Of a stretch of DNA of 64,000 bases, positions 50,320-61,975 are shown one piece after another. A model generated the notes under the pieces. It did not search any database. It saw only the letters and a program-made list of their open reading frames with translations, and was not told the DNA's origin. The stretch comes from Ascarosepion bandense. Its lineage: Eukaryota; Mollusca; Cephalopoda; Sepiida; Sepiidae. The stretch's first letter is position 1. Every line of letters starts with the position of its first letter. Location: assembly GCA_037127315.1 (NCBI GenBank), contig JBBBDQ010001186.1:1050001-1114000 (forward strand), written 5' to 3'. Position numbers and translations under genes: made by a program.

Positions 50320-50512
50320 ATCAGTACGTTAGACATCCGATTGCTTTTACCCATGATTGAAACCCGACCGAATTAACGTCAGTCGGCGATTCTACCTATG
50401 GGCGCTCGCTAGAAGGAGGCGGACTTTTAGCGTGTGATATACCATGAATACAGACACCAGTAGTTAGAGTGTTCTAATTCATTACTGAATGAACGATGCG
50501 TAGATGAAATTT
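50318..50512 (-). mobile_element. Hammerhead SINE H1, copy 3, truncated in ribozyme
   Basis: Minus strand: TCATTCAGTAATGAATTAGA, tRNA-like part, GATGTCTAACGTA, CTGATGA (50318-50324), then directly GATATATATA. Everything 3' of the first core strand is lost into (TA)n. Confidence 0.8.
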
Positions 50513-50915
50513 CTACTTAGCAAATTAGAAGCCAAAATCTTATTTTTCATTTTTTTAACATCAATATTAATGTTATTAACAATATTAATAACAATATTAT
50601 TAACAATATTACCTCCAAATTCAGTATAATATGCATCATAGTTTAACTTTCAGTGTAGTCAGCTATTAATTCATACAAGTAGAAACATGAAAATTATAAG
50701 TGGAATGGTTGTCAATATCTGCGTATAAAATTTTATAAGAATAAAATTAATAAGTAATTAATTAAAATAAAATTAGTTATGAATATGGAATAGTCTTCCG
50801 GACTATTTAAAATATGAAGCTTAAATAAAAATTGCTAGTTTATTGTTTTGACCCTATATCATCAGATAATGATTATTTGATTTCGATAACACAGAGATGA
50901 ACAATTTAGCATTGT
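50513..50915. other. AT-rich unassigned sequence
   Basis: Runs of AATATTAATAACAATATTA near 50570-50620. Otherwise nothing. Confidence 0.4.
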
Positions 50916-51300
50916 CAGTGTAGGGAAACAACGGATGATTATCTCCCCTTTGCTGAGACGAAGCCTCGAGAGTCACGTGACAGCAAGTAAGTGACATCAT
51001 TGCGGAGAGTGAGTTGCTAATTAACCCGCGAGAAAGGTAGAATATGTCTACCAACGTCAGTTACGGTGTAGGTCAAGGAGAAGGTGGATATCGCGAGTGC
51101 ACGGGAGTAGGGTTTACAGAGAAAACCATATGGTCTCACTTGGCACATAAGGGGCGACACAGATCTGCCTTTTTCTCGTAGCGGAATACTACAAGTAAGA
51201 CCCTATCTCTTTTTGATCCATTTCACACTGCTTGTTGTATACATATTTTATAATTTCCCTGTGAGACAAATTAGTAATATGTATATATCGGTACAAAATA
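50916..51300 (+). repeat. Dispersed repeat G, copy 1
   Basis: Shares with 51825-52135 the order GATTATCTCCCCTTTG, CAGCAAGTAAGTGACATCAT, ...ATAATTTCCCTGTGAGACAA, TTAGTAATATGTATATAT. Non-coding, diverged. Confidence 0.6.
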
Positions 51301-51824
51301 TTTATTTAAACGGTACATATTTGCCATACCTTTTTACCTGCAACGATGTTCAGTCCGTGTATTTAAGGTGTTACTATATCACGGACATAATAGTGCCTAT
51401 ACTGGAGAAATTAAAACTAGTTTCTATTTACTAGTACCACCATTACTTTCTTCGGATGATTAAAGAAAGGATTGACTGAAACGTTGTCATGACAATATCA
51501 AGAAACTAAGAAAGCGTTCAACTATCAAAACAAAATCTGGAACGATTAATTACGGCATAGAAATTTTCTTGTATTCAAGCTAAATGTGAATCCAACGACA
51601 TTATGTAGTAAAGGCATTGTAGACAGTATAACTAAAAATATCTAGTAAAGGCACTTTCTTCGTCTAAAATATACAATCTTAAGAACTGTTGAAGTCAATT
51701 AAGATGTGTACTTTAGCTATCTCATCGTTATTCTACCAGACTGCTATGCTTATTCAATGATTAGTTCAATATAGCATGATGTTTACAAACTAAACTTACA
51801 AACCGTAATAAGGATGCGAAGATC
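51301..51824. other. Unassigned, with GTCCGTG hairpin
   Basis: GTCCGTGTATTTAAGGTGTT then CACGGAC at 51354-51387, also at 54298-54333 (first line of a second copy). CTTCGGATGATTAAAG...GACTGAAACGTTGTC at 51450-51490 recalls Penelope-like ends. Confidence 0.4.
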
Positions 51825-52135
51825 GATTATCTCCCTTTGGTTAAATGAAATCATAACAGTCAGTAAGTACGTCAGTTCGTGGAGTGACAAAAGCTGGATC
51901 GCTCTTTAGGACGCATAGAGACAAAACACGTCTGCCCACTCCAGTCGCTGATGGTAGTCCGCTAGGCGCTAGAAGTCATCTCAAGCTCACACCGGTAGGG
52001 AGAACAAAAGATCCCATATGATAACTCGAAGTTCATAGAACATACATTGGTCATTTTCTCGTTACTTGCATCTCCATTCTAATAGTTTTATTTATGTTAC
52101 AATTTCTCTGTGTGGAATAATTTAGTGACAAGTAT
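51825..52135 (+). repeat. Dispersed repeat G, copy 2
   Basis: Partner of 50916-51300; see that entry. It lies immediately before a LINE fragment. Confidence 0.6.
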
Positions 52136-52688
52136 TTATATATTTTTATATAATTTAGCTAAATCTACTGCTAAGAAGGCTGGGTCACTATGCCGATCCA
52201 GGATATTTTTTCCGCCTGAATCCATCCTGCATATATACAAGTCAACCATCCGTCCGTGCATGGAGTACTGCTGCCATTTATGGTCAAGCGCCCCTACCGT
52301 TCTCCTCGGTGTTCTCGACAGGCTCCAAAGGAAAGTCTGTAATGTGATAGGTACTGATCTGGCGGCTCGACTGCAGCCACTTCCCTACCGTCGAAATGTG
52401 GCCTCCATTTGTCTGTTCTATAAATACTTTCATGGCTTCTGCTCGGACGAACTTAAGTCACTGGTTCCTCCTCAACAGGTGTTTACTTGTGCAACCAGAC
52501 TGGCAACTGGGTCTCACCCATTCACAGTTAGGTTAGCCAAATGCAGACGACAATTCTACTCCTTCAGTTTCTTCTCTCGCACTTCCCGCCTGTGGAACTC
52601 GCTCGCATATTCTTGCTTTCCTTACGGCTACAACCTCCAGAAATTTAAATGCAATGTCAATACTCATCTATTAACCACTGGACTCTAG
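52110..52688 (+). CDS. LINE RT C-terminal frame, 192 codons (partial)
   Basis: The open frame covers the RT thumb and C-terminal part only. It reads AKKAGSLCRSRIFFPPESIL (about 20-39), YKSTIRPCMEYCCHLWSSAP (43-62), LDRLQRKVCNVIGTDLAARL, YRRNVASICLFYKYFHGFCS, LKSLVPP, and ends RTSRLWNSLAYSCFPYGYNL. No catalytic residues are in this piece. The first ~18 codons lie in unrelated upstream sequence, so the start Met is not authentic. The best-preserved C-terminus of this family here. Confidence 0.88.
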   Translation: MWNNLVTSIYIFLYNLAKSTAKKAGSLCRSRIFFPPESILHIYKSTIRPCMEYCCHLWSSAPTVLLGVLDRLQRKVCNVIGTDLAARLQPLPYRRNVASICLFYKYFHGFCSDELKSLVPPQQVFTCATRLATGSHPFTVRLAKCRRQFYSFSFFSRTSRLWNSLAYSCFPYGYNLQKFKCNVNTHLLTTGL

Positions 52689-52885
52689 CTCTCTCCGCAC
52701 CCCCGTATATCCTCCCCTTTCTCTCCACCTATGTATCTGTCATCGCACCTGCATTCTTAGCTTTCTATTGCTCCTTTCTAACTAGTTTGTACTCCTCACT
52801 CTTTTCTAATTAATCTTTTTACAGTTATGTAGCCCCCAGCTCATCAGTGGCATTTCTGCCTTGCTCGGGTTGAAATGCTTAAAAC
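52140..52885 (+). mobile_element. Jockey-like LINE, 5'-truncated, intact 3' end
   Basis: 5'-truncated in the region after the catalytic box and complete to the 3' tail (CTCATCAGTGGCATTTCTGC, TTGCTCGGGTTGAAATG, poly-A near 52885). Heads a run of three LINE 3' ends in the same orientation. Confidence 0.88.
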
Positions 52886-52949
52886 AAAAAAAAATTTCTT
52901 ATATGACATAACGGTATACACGAATCTCTTCGAGAATAATCTCTTTCCT

Positions 52950-53470
52950 GCATTCATGTGGCTTCTCGCTGTCTCCTCTATAGATATTTTCATGGATTCT
53001 GCTCCGACGAACTTAAGTCACTGGTGCCCCCGCCACTAGAATTTACTCGTGCAACCAGGATAGCAAATGCGTCCCACCCATTGACAGATCAAACAAATGC
53101 AGACGAAAATTCTATTCCATCAGCTTCTTTTCTCGCACTTCCCGCCCGTGGAAATCTCTTTCATATTCTTGCTTTCCTGACGGATACAACCTCTAAGAAT
53201 TTAAATGCAATGTCAATACCCATCTCTTAACCACTTTACTGTAGTTCTTTCTACATCACCCCGTGTATCTTGTTCTTTTCCTTTCTCTCTACCTTTGCAA
53301 CAGGTCATCACACCTGTATTCCCATCCTTCACTTGCCCCTTGCTCTGACACCCCCTGTAACAGATTCGTCTTTCTCTTTACTCTCCTCCTATCTAATCTT
53401 TTACTCTTATGTAGCCCCCTGCGCATCAGTGGCGTTACCGCATTACTTGGAGTTAAACGATTAAAAAAAT
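52950..53470 (+). pseudogene. Jockey-like LINE 3' fragment
   Basis: 90-codon frame repeating the FHGFCSDELKSLVPP region, then frameshifted C-terminus, and the 3' tail CATCAGTGGCGTTACCGCAT at 53424-53462. Confidence 0.85.
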
Positions 53471-53474
53471 ATGG

Positions 53475-53678
53475 TCTGGGGCTTGTACTATATATTTCGA
53501 AATTCTTAAGAAAATTCAAAGAAGGGTTTGTAATATAATCGACCCTTACCTAGCATTTTCACTTCAGTGACTTTCTGATCTCCGTGACGTAATTTCCTTT
53601 TTTCTTTTCTACAAACGTTTCATGGTAATTATTCTGATGGGCTTTCCTCCTTGGTGTCTCGACTGTTTGAATTTTATG
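53475..53678 (+). pseudogene. Jockey-like LINE RT fragment, left of SINE
   Basis: LKKIQRRVCNIIDPYLAFSL-type reading and LSDLRDVISFFLFYK (thumb region). Split by the S1 SINE at 53679; continues at 53972. Confidence 0.75.
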
Positions 53679-53970
53679 TGCGTTGTAGTACAGTGGATAT
53701 CGGCTCGGAACGAGAAGCCGGGGAACCGAGTTCGAATTCCACTGTATTCCCTTACGCGCAAATACCCTTGGGAAAGGTATTAATCCGTCTCTTCCTTCCA
53801 GTTATGGGTTAAATAGAACAGATTGGGTTCTATAGCCTTGGTCGGCAACTAGTCTACCGCAGAAAGCAATGGCAACCTACTGCGGGATAATCTTCTGCCC
53901 AGTCAGTCATGTCTCTTTCGAGACATGATCGCCCAAGCGTGTATCACGTATGACACTTAACTGACTGACC
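53679..53970 (+). mobile_element. tRNA-derived SINE, family S1
   Basis: Complete copy nested in a LINE: A box GTAGTACAGTGG, B box GAGTTCGAATTCC, hairpin CATGTCTCTTTCGAGACATG, CTGA tail. No clear duplication. Confidence 0.92.
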
Positions 53971-53971
53971 A

Positions 53972-54265
53972 TAATGGCAACTAGGTCTTATCGTTTTTAT
54001 CGAGATGCAACTGTATATTCCATTCTAATAATTTCTTTTCCCGCACTTATTCCCTGTGGAGCTCCTTTACGATCTCTTGCTTCCCTAACCCATACAATCT
54101 TCCAAAATTTAAATGCCATGCCAATCGCCATCTTTTGTAACCCTGAACCAAATTCTTTTTGTTGTCCTTTCTCCTCATTAATGTCTTCTCATTCTCTTTC
54201 ACTCCAAATAACCCCTTGTGCCCTAGTAGCATTATCGCCTTGCCTGAAGTGAAATTATTAAAAAT
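53972..54265 (+). pseudogene. Jockey-like LINE 3' fragment, right of SINE
   Basis: Continues the LINE at 53475: SLWSSFTISCFPNPYNLPKF-type reading, then tail GCATTATCGCCTTGCCTGAA and A-rich end. Confidence 0.8.
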
Positions 54266-54394
54266 GTTTGTCATTTCATCCTTTCATCTATTCTGTTCCG
54301 TCCGTGCATTAAAGTGTTACTATATCACGGATATATTAATGTCGAGAATGGAGCAATGTAAACTGGAAATATTATTTCTTGGTAACAACATTTT

Positions 54395-54732
54395 TACAGT
54401 ATTTACATTATTCGGACTATTGTCCTCATCTTTGTTGCCATTTGTACGACATTTCGGCCATTGTACGCTCCTGCCTTCTTCAGATGTTAGGAATTTCGAA
54501 CTGAACCCTTTATTACAATAATTACTGGGGTATATGAAATCCATTCCTTGCGTAGTAGTAATAGTAGTAGTAGTAGTAAGGAATGGAGTTCATATACCCC
54601 AGTGATTGTAATAAAGGGTTCGGTTCGAAATTCCTAGCACCTGAAGAAGGCCGGAGCCTACAACGGTCGAAACGTCGTACAAATGGCAACAAAGATGAGA
54701 AAAATAGTCCAAATAATGTAAATACTGTAAAT
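54395..54732. repeat. Inverted repeat with 155-bp arms
   Basis: Arms 54395-54549 and 54578-54732 are inverted copies (about 85-90%). The 28-bp spacer is (AGT)n-like. The right arm reads CACCTGAAGAAGGCCGGAGC, ...GGTCGAAACGTCGTACAAAT, the hairpin-GAAACGTCG type end of Penelope-like elements. The same arm heads the tandem array at 62655. Confidence 0.9.
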
Positions 54733-55832
54733 GCTACCTCATCTCAGAAATATAGACAAACACCATTTTTAGCACAAATAATTCTATTTAATAAAAAGAA
54801 TGTTTAATACATTCTGTAGTTTTTAAGTTAGCTTCATAATATAAAAGATAATACTTGCTGTGTTTTGTTGTAATTATAAATGAGGTGACGAGGGTGAGTG
54901 CCACTAAAGCCAGAAAAGGTAGTACAGACCATTCTTCTTAGCTATTAGCAGAAAGAGTTCTTTTCTGTGACAGTTTACGCGATGTTCCTTTTGATCCCAG
55001 TTCTTTTACGAGAAACAAGGAATTTTCTCGAAGCAAACAAAAGGAAGAGTAAATGGTTTAACATAAATAATGATGGGAGAGTATGGAAAAAATAACTCTT
55101 CAAAGATCGCGGTTACGAGTCTAGTGATTCAGTTAGGTTGTAAATACATCATACTACAGGGATAACAGCAGTGGTTGTATCTGGAGCAAGGTAGTCTGAG
55201 GAAGCTCATTGCTTGGAAACCAGAGTGTTCTTCTCCTAAACTGGCTGCCTTATCAGTCCCAGTATACTCTACTGTTTCATACATAGGTGGAGAAATCTTA
55301 ATCAATGCCTTTTCTAGGTTGAGTAAATGAAATAGAATCGGTCAGAATTTGAAACCGGTACGCCGATTTTTTTTCGGTATTGTTAACCGTTTACACTAAT
55401 CACACATCTTCAAATTCGCAAAAATAAAGCAAGAATAGATCTCTTCAAAGGCTGCAAAAGCTATGGTCGGTTCTTTTTTCATGCGCTATGCCTCTCAGAA
55501 CATTAGCGACAATGGCTCTTCACAACTTTCTATCTAAATGACTGTAACTACAATGATTAAAAGTGACTTCAAGCGAATGAAATTTTTGATCTTAAAAAAG
55601 ACAATTTTTTATTAAAACAAATGACGCTGCAAAATTATAAATGAAGAACCCGTAACGAAAAGCACAAAACTAAAACACTTCCACCAACAGAAACAATTAG
55701 TTTACTTCGGAAGACTAATTTAAACTTGTCTTTAAAAAAAAATGGTAAGTTTCAACCGAAGGTAGTACTGGCTGCTTGGTCAATGAATGCCGCAAGTTTT
55801 CTTCTAAGAATACTATTAATTTCACTATTCAG
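54733..55832. other. Unassigned sequence
   Basis: Over 1 kb with no recognised element or coding frame, apart from an RTE LINE 3'-end scrap near 55495 (GACAATGGCTCTTCACAAC). Confidence 0.4.
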
Positions 55833-56405
55833 TCAGTCATTTAAGTGGCATACGTGATACACGCTTGGGCGATCATGTCTCGAAAGAGACATGACTGACT
55901 GGGCAGAAGATTATCCCGGAGTAGGTTACATTGCTTTCTTCGGTAGAGTGATTGCCAGCCAAGGCTATAGAACCCAATCTGTCCTGTTATTTAACTCATA
56001 GATAGAGGGGGAAAGAGGTGTATTATATTTTAAAGTAGTAATTAGTGGGGGATCAGTTTATTACTTCATAACAATATAAAACTGATACCCCACTTTATGC
56101 CCAGTAAAAGCCTTAATCATGTTTTCGATTATTATATTCAGTCAGTCAGTTAAGTGCCATACGTGATACACGCTTGGGCGATCATGCCTCGAAAGAGACA
56201 TGACTGACTGGGCAGAAGATTATCCCGCAGTAGGTTGCCATTACTTTCTGCGGTAGACCGGTTGTCAACCAAGGCTATAGAACCTAATCTGTCCTGTTAT
56301 TTCACCCATAATTGGAGGGAAGAGACGGATTCATACCTTTCCCAAGGGTATTTGTGCGTAAGTGAATGCAACGAATTCAACTGGAATTCGAACTCGGCTC
56401 AACAA
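55833..56405 (-). mobile_element. Composite S1 SINE dimer with palindromic linker, copy 2
   Basis: Minus strand: S1 (56405-56138), linker 56137-56003, S1 3' part (56002-55833). The linker holds GTGGGGTATCAGTTTTATAT and ...AAACTGATCCCCCAC, an inverted repeat. Same junctions as 41691-42231: the second S1 part starts at CTATGAGTTAAATAACAGG in both. Confidence 0.88.
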
Positions 56406-56604
56406 TTTCACTATTACCATACACAAAAGAACAAAAAAGAAAATCTTATATCGTACTTCATGAGGAGTTATCACTGTACTTCGAAAATCGAACTTCATGT
56501 CTAATCTGGTTTGATAACGACGTTTATTCGTTTTTATAGCCGAATAAATATCCATTGCAAGAAATAATAATTCGGTTGCATTCTCATCATTTTATCAACA
56601 CTAA
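56406..56604. other. Unassigned sequence
   Basis: Leads into the minisatellite. Nothing recognised. Confidence 0.35.
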
Positions 56605-58862
56605 TTATCAACACCCCAACCCGGTAATTGTAGTCAAATTATAACACCCCAACCCGGCAATCAGCCACTATAACACCCCAACCCGGTAACTGTAGCGGAA
56701 TTATCAACACCCCAACCCGGTAACTGTAGCCGAATTTATCAACACCCCAAATCTGTAACTGTAGCCGAATTATAACACCCAACCCGGTGAATTGTGCCGA
56801 ATTATCAACACCCCAACCCGGTAACTGTAGCCGAATTATCAATACCCCAACCCGGTAACTGTAGCCGAATTATCAACAACTCCAAACCTTGCACCGTATG
56901 CCGAAATTATCAACACCCCAACCTGCACTGTGGTAGCCGCAATTATCAACAACTCAACTGCAATTGTGCCCACTATCAACACCCCAACCCGGTAACTGTA
57001 GCCGAATTACTCAACACCCCAACCCGGTAACTGTAGCCGACTCATGCAACACCTCAACCCGGTAACTGTAGCCGAATTATCAACACCCCAACCCGCAATT
57101 TGCCGAATTATCAAACACCCCAACCCGGTAACTGTAGCGAATTATCAAACACCTCAACCTGCACTGTGTGCCGCAATTACCATCACCCCAACCCGGTAAT
57201 CAGAAGCAATGACGACTTACCCCGAACCCGGTAACCGGCTACTGAGTAACGACCCCAACCCGGTAATTCAGGCAGCCGCGACTTGAGCCACCACCTCAAC
57301 TGCAATTGTGCCTTAATTATCAAATAAACTTCAAATTCCGGTAACTGTAGCCGAATTATAACACCCCCCAACCCGGCAATTCTAGCGAATTATCAACACC
57401 CCAAATCTCGGTAACTGTAGCCCACTAACAACCCAACCTGCAACTGGTAGTCGAATTATAACAACCAAATTCCGGCAAATTTGCAGCTCGACTTACCCAA
57501 CGACCCCAAATTCCACCCAGAATAATTATCAACACCCCAAAACCGGAAATTGCACGCGCACCACCAACACTCCCAACCTCGGTAATTGCAGTTTTAATTA
57601 TCAACACCGAACCCGGTAACTTGTAGCGAAATTACAACACCCCAAACCCGAAAATTGCAGTCGACCGACGACCACCCCAAACTCGGCAATTTGTGTGCCG
57701 AATTATAATGACCTCAACCCCGGTAACTGGTGGAACAATTATAACACCTCAACCCGGCACCGTGCCGACTATAACAACCTCCAATCGCGGTAACTGTAGC
57801 CGATCAAACACCCCAACCCGGTAACTTGTGCCTCTAATTATAACAACCCAACCCGGTAATCAGCCAATTATAACAACCCAACCGCGTAATTGTAGCTTAA
57901 TTATCAATTTCAACCCGGTAACTGTAGCTCAATTATCAACACCTCAACCGTAACTGTAGTTGACTGCGGAACACCTCAACCTAAAATTTTGCCCACTGGT
58001 CAACACCCCAACCCGGTAATCTGTGCCTACCGATAAATAACCCAAATCTGTAAACGTAGCTTAATTACCAACACCCCAACTCCAGTAATTGTAGCTGTAA
58101 TTATAACAACTCAACCCGGTAATTCTGTAGCCGAATTATAACACCCCAACCTCGTGGCACTGTAGCTTACCCACGACCAACTCGGTAACCGCAGCCTAAT
58201 TATCAACACCCCTAACCCGTAACTGTAGCCGGACTATAACACCTCAAATTCGGCACCGTAGCCACCAACACCCCAACTCCCGAAAATCTTTGTACGAATT
58301 ATAACAACCCCAAACTTTGCAACTGTAGCTTAATTATCAACACCCCAACCGCAACTGTAGTCGAATTATAACAACTCAACCGTGTAACTGGTAGCCGAAA
58401 TTATCAACACCCCAACCCGGTAACTGTAGCCGAATTATAACACCCCAACCCGGTAAATCGTAGCCGAATTACAACACCCCAACCTGCAACTGTAGCTGAA
58501 TTATAACACCCCCAACCCTTTGGTGTAACTGTAGCCGAATTATAACACCCCAACCCGGTAAATTGTAGCTGAATTATCAACACCCCAACCCGGTAACCAG
58601 CGAACGGTCAAATACCCCAAACCCGGCAATTGTAGCCGAATTATAACAATCTCCAACCCGGTAACTGTAGCTTCTAAATTGTCAAATTACCCCAACCTGG
58701 TAACTGTAGCCGAATTATCAACACCCCAACCCGGTAACTGCAGAGTTTGAATTATCGAATTACCCCAACCCGGTAACTGTAGCCGAAATTATCAACACCC
58801 CAACCTTAAAACTGTGGCTGAATTATAACAACCCAACCCGGTAACTGTAGCCGAAAATTTGT
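56605..58862. repeat. 34-bp minisatellite, ~65 units, indel-rich
   Basis: Unit of about 34 bp with core CACCCCAACCCGGTAACTGT and AGCCGAATTATCAA. Some neighbouring units match exactly while others carry many one- or two-base indels (GTGTGCCG for GTAGCCG). Frames through it are repeat artefacts. Confidence 0.97.
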
Positions 58863-59640
58863 CAAAATTAATAAAGTCGATCTTCTGTTACTAGAAATCA
58901 TGTATGAAATGTTTTTGTAGTAACAATTGCTTTGGAATTGTCGTTAAATAGTTAACTCATTGGGTACCCCATACTTTCGGCCTTGTGCCACATCTAAGCA
59001 GCGGTTTAAAAACCAACAAGAATTACCTCAGTGGAAACCAACGATTCTTTCAAATGCGATTTGAAGAAAGAAATTTTACGTGTCAGTTAAAATTTCTTCC
59101 TTCGAATAACAAATGAATTTCGGCACTTTTATTTTTCTCTGAATGCAAATCTCGGTCTACGACAAAGAGCTGCGTAAGTATTGTCCACTATGCAGAAACA
59201 AAGGAGAAAAGAAAATAATATTGATGTAATATTTTGTCAGGAAAAAAAAAATGAATGAATTGCTATCTGGAGGAACGCCTTAATTCAACAATCGCCTTTC
59301 ACTTCTCAACATACGCCTACATAATCCCGAACGCTGGCAGCAGGATTCTATCCATTCTGAATAAATAACAACAACAACAACAATAATAATAATAATAATA
59401 AAAATAATAAAAATATTGAGTTGTTCTTTGTTTTGATTTGTTTTTTTCGTTTGATTTTTTTTTTTTTGTTTCTTTACGGCTTATCAAACTTTTTCATGTT
59501 ATTTAAACCCAGAAAAAACATTTTTAGATGTTAAGATTTGGGGAGTAGATAATTATGATTTATAATAATAAATTATATAAATAATGACACGAGTCCTACA
59601 TATTAATCCATAACTAGAGAAAGAATACATTTCCCAGGGT
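58863..59640. other. Unassigned, with (AAC)n/(AAT)n
   Basis: Short (AAC)n-(AAT)n near 59366-59410. No element recognised. Confidence 0.4.
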
Positions 59641-59648
59641 TATTTACG

Positions 59649-59690
59649 TATATATATATATATATGCATATATATATATATATATATATA

Positions 59691-59730
<40 letters not shown>
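59649..59730. repeat. (TA)n microsatellite
   Basis: TA tract with two GCATATA interruptions. Confidence 0.97.
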
Positions 59731-59731
<1 letters not shown>

Positions 59732-60761
59732 CGAACTCAACTAGAAATGAATATCGGCTCTCCGATTTTCAATTCCGGGCCATAAATTTACATTGTTGCG
59801 GAACTTGTGGTTGAAGGAGTAAAGTTTCGTAAGGCTGTGTGTGTTCTTAACCAAGTTCACAACTATTTTTATATTTGATCACAAGAAACGACAATCCAGA
59901 CAAAATGTAGAAATAATTAACTCAAACAACTGGTTGAGCAAACAAATGTAACAAGAATAATTTTATTCAAACAAAGAAACATTTAAACAGTTCAAGAAAT
60001 ACAATTAAATTCACATATGAAGATAGACATGTGATGTCGAAATGACGAGCAATGTTAAGATTAGTTTTAACATTAAATAGTCAAGAATGAAATATCGTAA
60101 ACGTTTGTTTGATTGGCGAAAGTTCGATTCGTTACAAAAATACAACCGAAGTGCGGTGAGGCGAATGTTCGTAGATTTGCACATAATGTAGGTTGTAGAA
60201 ACAAAGTGAGATTTACGTACCTTGCCGAAAATATTTGAAGTTGACGAAATACCTTAATCTTTTAAATATAGAATATTCAGTATTCATTTTTATGTTACGT
60301 AAAGGTAATCAGTATTAGGATGAATAATTTTTTTTTAAATATCGGTGGTCGAGAAAAAGTCAAAGAATATTTTTAAATCAAGTAGCTGATGTTCTTGACA
60401 GTAGTGAGGAAGGTCATTCAGTTTGTGAAGAGAGAGATGTGAGTGTCCCCTGAATCCATTAGCACTTCGAAAGATGACCAGCGTGGATTCGGCTAACACT
60501 TGGGGAGCACTGAAGTATGGGTCCCAAAGGGGCCAGCTTATATACTTCTCGCAGAAGTCTGATCGACTCAAAATCAAGCTTAAGATTTAGGCGCCAAACT
60601 GTGTCTTAACCAATGGGATTGCTTACATTGCAATCAGGAGCACTGATTGGCTAGTTCGCTAATATTGGATTGTTCCAAGTTGACTGACCTGTAACCAGGG
60701 GTGGATAGCTTAGTCCATCCCAACAACAACACCGGCAATCCAAGTTTATAACACCTGATAT
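59731..60761. other. Unassigned sequence
   Basis: About 1 kb without a recognised element. Two 80-codon minus frames have no known domain; one extends into the neighbouring SINE. Confidence 0.4.
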
Positions 60762-60775
60762 TCCTAAACTGTAAG

Positions 60776-61081
60776 TCAGTCAGCCAGTTAAGTGCCATAC
60801 GTGATACACGCTTGGGCGATCTTGTCTCGAAAGAGACATGACTGACTGGGCAGATTATCCCGCAGTAGGTTGCCATTGCTTTCTGCGGTAGACTGGTTGC
60901 CGACCAAGGCTATAGAACCCAATCTGTCCTGTTATTTAACCCATAACTGGAAGGAATAGACGGATTAATACCTTTCCCAAGGGTATTTGCGCGTAAGTGA
61001 ATACAATGGATTCCACTGGAATTCGAACTCGGCTCCCCGGTTTCTCGTTCCAAGCCGGTATCCACTTTACCACAACGCACA
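60776..61081 (-). mobile_element. tRNA-derived SINE S1 with 14-bp target-site duplication
   Basis: Minus-strand full-length copy flanked by exact TCCTAAACTGTAAG at 60762-60775 and 61082-61095. A box, B box, hairpin and CTGA tail are intact. The best-preserved duplication of the family here, so probably a recent insertion. Confidence 0.96.
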
Positions 61082-61189
61082 TCCTAAACTGTAAGTACCT
61101 CCACTAAATTGCTCAAAAAACAGGTTGGTATGAATAAAAAAGGTCTCAAACTAAATAAAAACGAACTTTTTCCATCAAAAAGTTTATAT

Positions 61190-61975
61190 TATTATTAAGA
61201 GGAAAGATCAAAGTATTTTTTAATTATTTGTAAACATTTTTTAATCCTTTCTGACACGTTCGAAATTTTGGTGAAAATTTTGTTTTTCTTTATTTCGTTA
61301 GCGGGGAGCCAAATCGTTACGAGAGTTTACAATGGAAAACGTAATATTACATAACTCAGTTTTTTTTTTCAGGTGACAAACACATTAATTTGGAAATTCT
61401 TGCAAAAATCAATATAATTATAGGATTTTAATGAAACTTTCATAACGTATTCACAAATAAATAAAATTATTTTTTAAATCATTATTTTTAAAAAATATTG
61501 GTAAAAAAGTTTTTTTTTACCATTTATCTACGTAAATTTATGAAAGTTCAAGAAATTAAATTCTGTAGGCAAAATTGGTTTTATTGCTTAAACGCAGGAC
61601 TCATTGGGGAATGTAAATCATGTATTATTCTTTTCAACCATTTGGCCCATTTTACCGAATATTTAATCCGAATAGTAAAATAGAAAATGCAATAAATCTA
61701 CGACATTATTTAATTATATAAGCTTTTAATTGCTTTAATAAATAATTTAAATTAAAGACATTACAGTCTGAAAAGAAAATTGGATTAATAATAAAAATTT
61801 AAAAGAATTGTTTTCATTTTATTTTAATTATAATAATTTATAAATTTTCAAAAATATTTTTTAAATATTTCAAAGACTTGTCGACATTAGGTGGGTAAAT
61901 TATCAACTGAAGACTGTATATACTAATCAAAAATTGAAAAGTTTAATACAAATCATCGAACCATCGTAATTTTGA
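61190..61975 (-). repeat. AT-rich dispersed repeat A, copy 2
   Basis: Inverted partner of 32091-32880, near full length, indels in poly-A/T runs. Non-coding. Confidence 0.85.

Noticed and set aside
51450..51490. Possible hammerhead (GATGA...GAAAC)
   Set aside because: The first core strand reads GGATGAT and not CTGATGA, and no stem II or cleavage triplet can be placed.
56605..58862. CRISPR-like array
   Set aside because: Contiguous 34-bp tandem units without unique spacers in a eukaryotic repeat context; a minisatellite.
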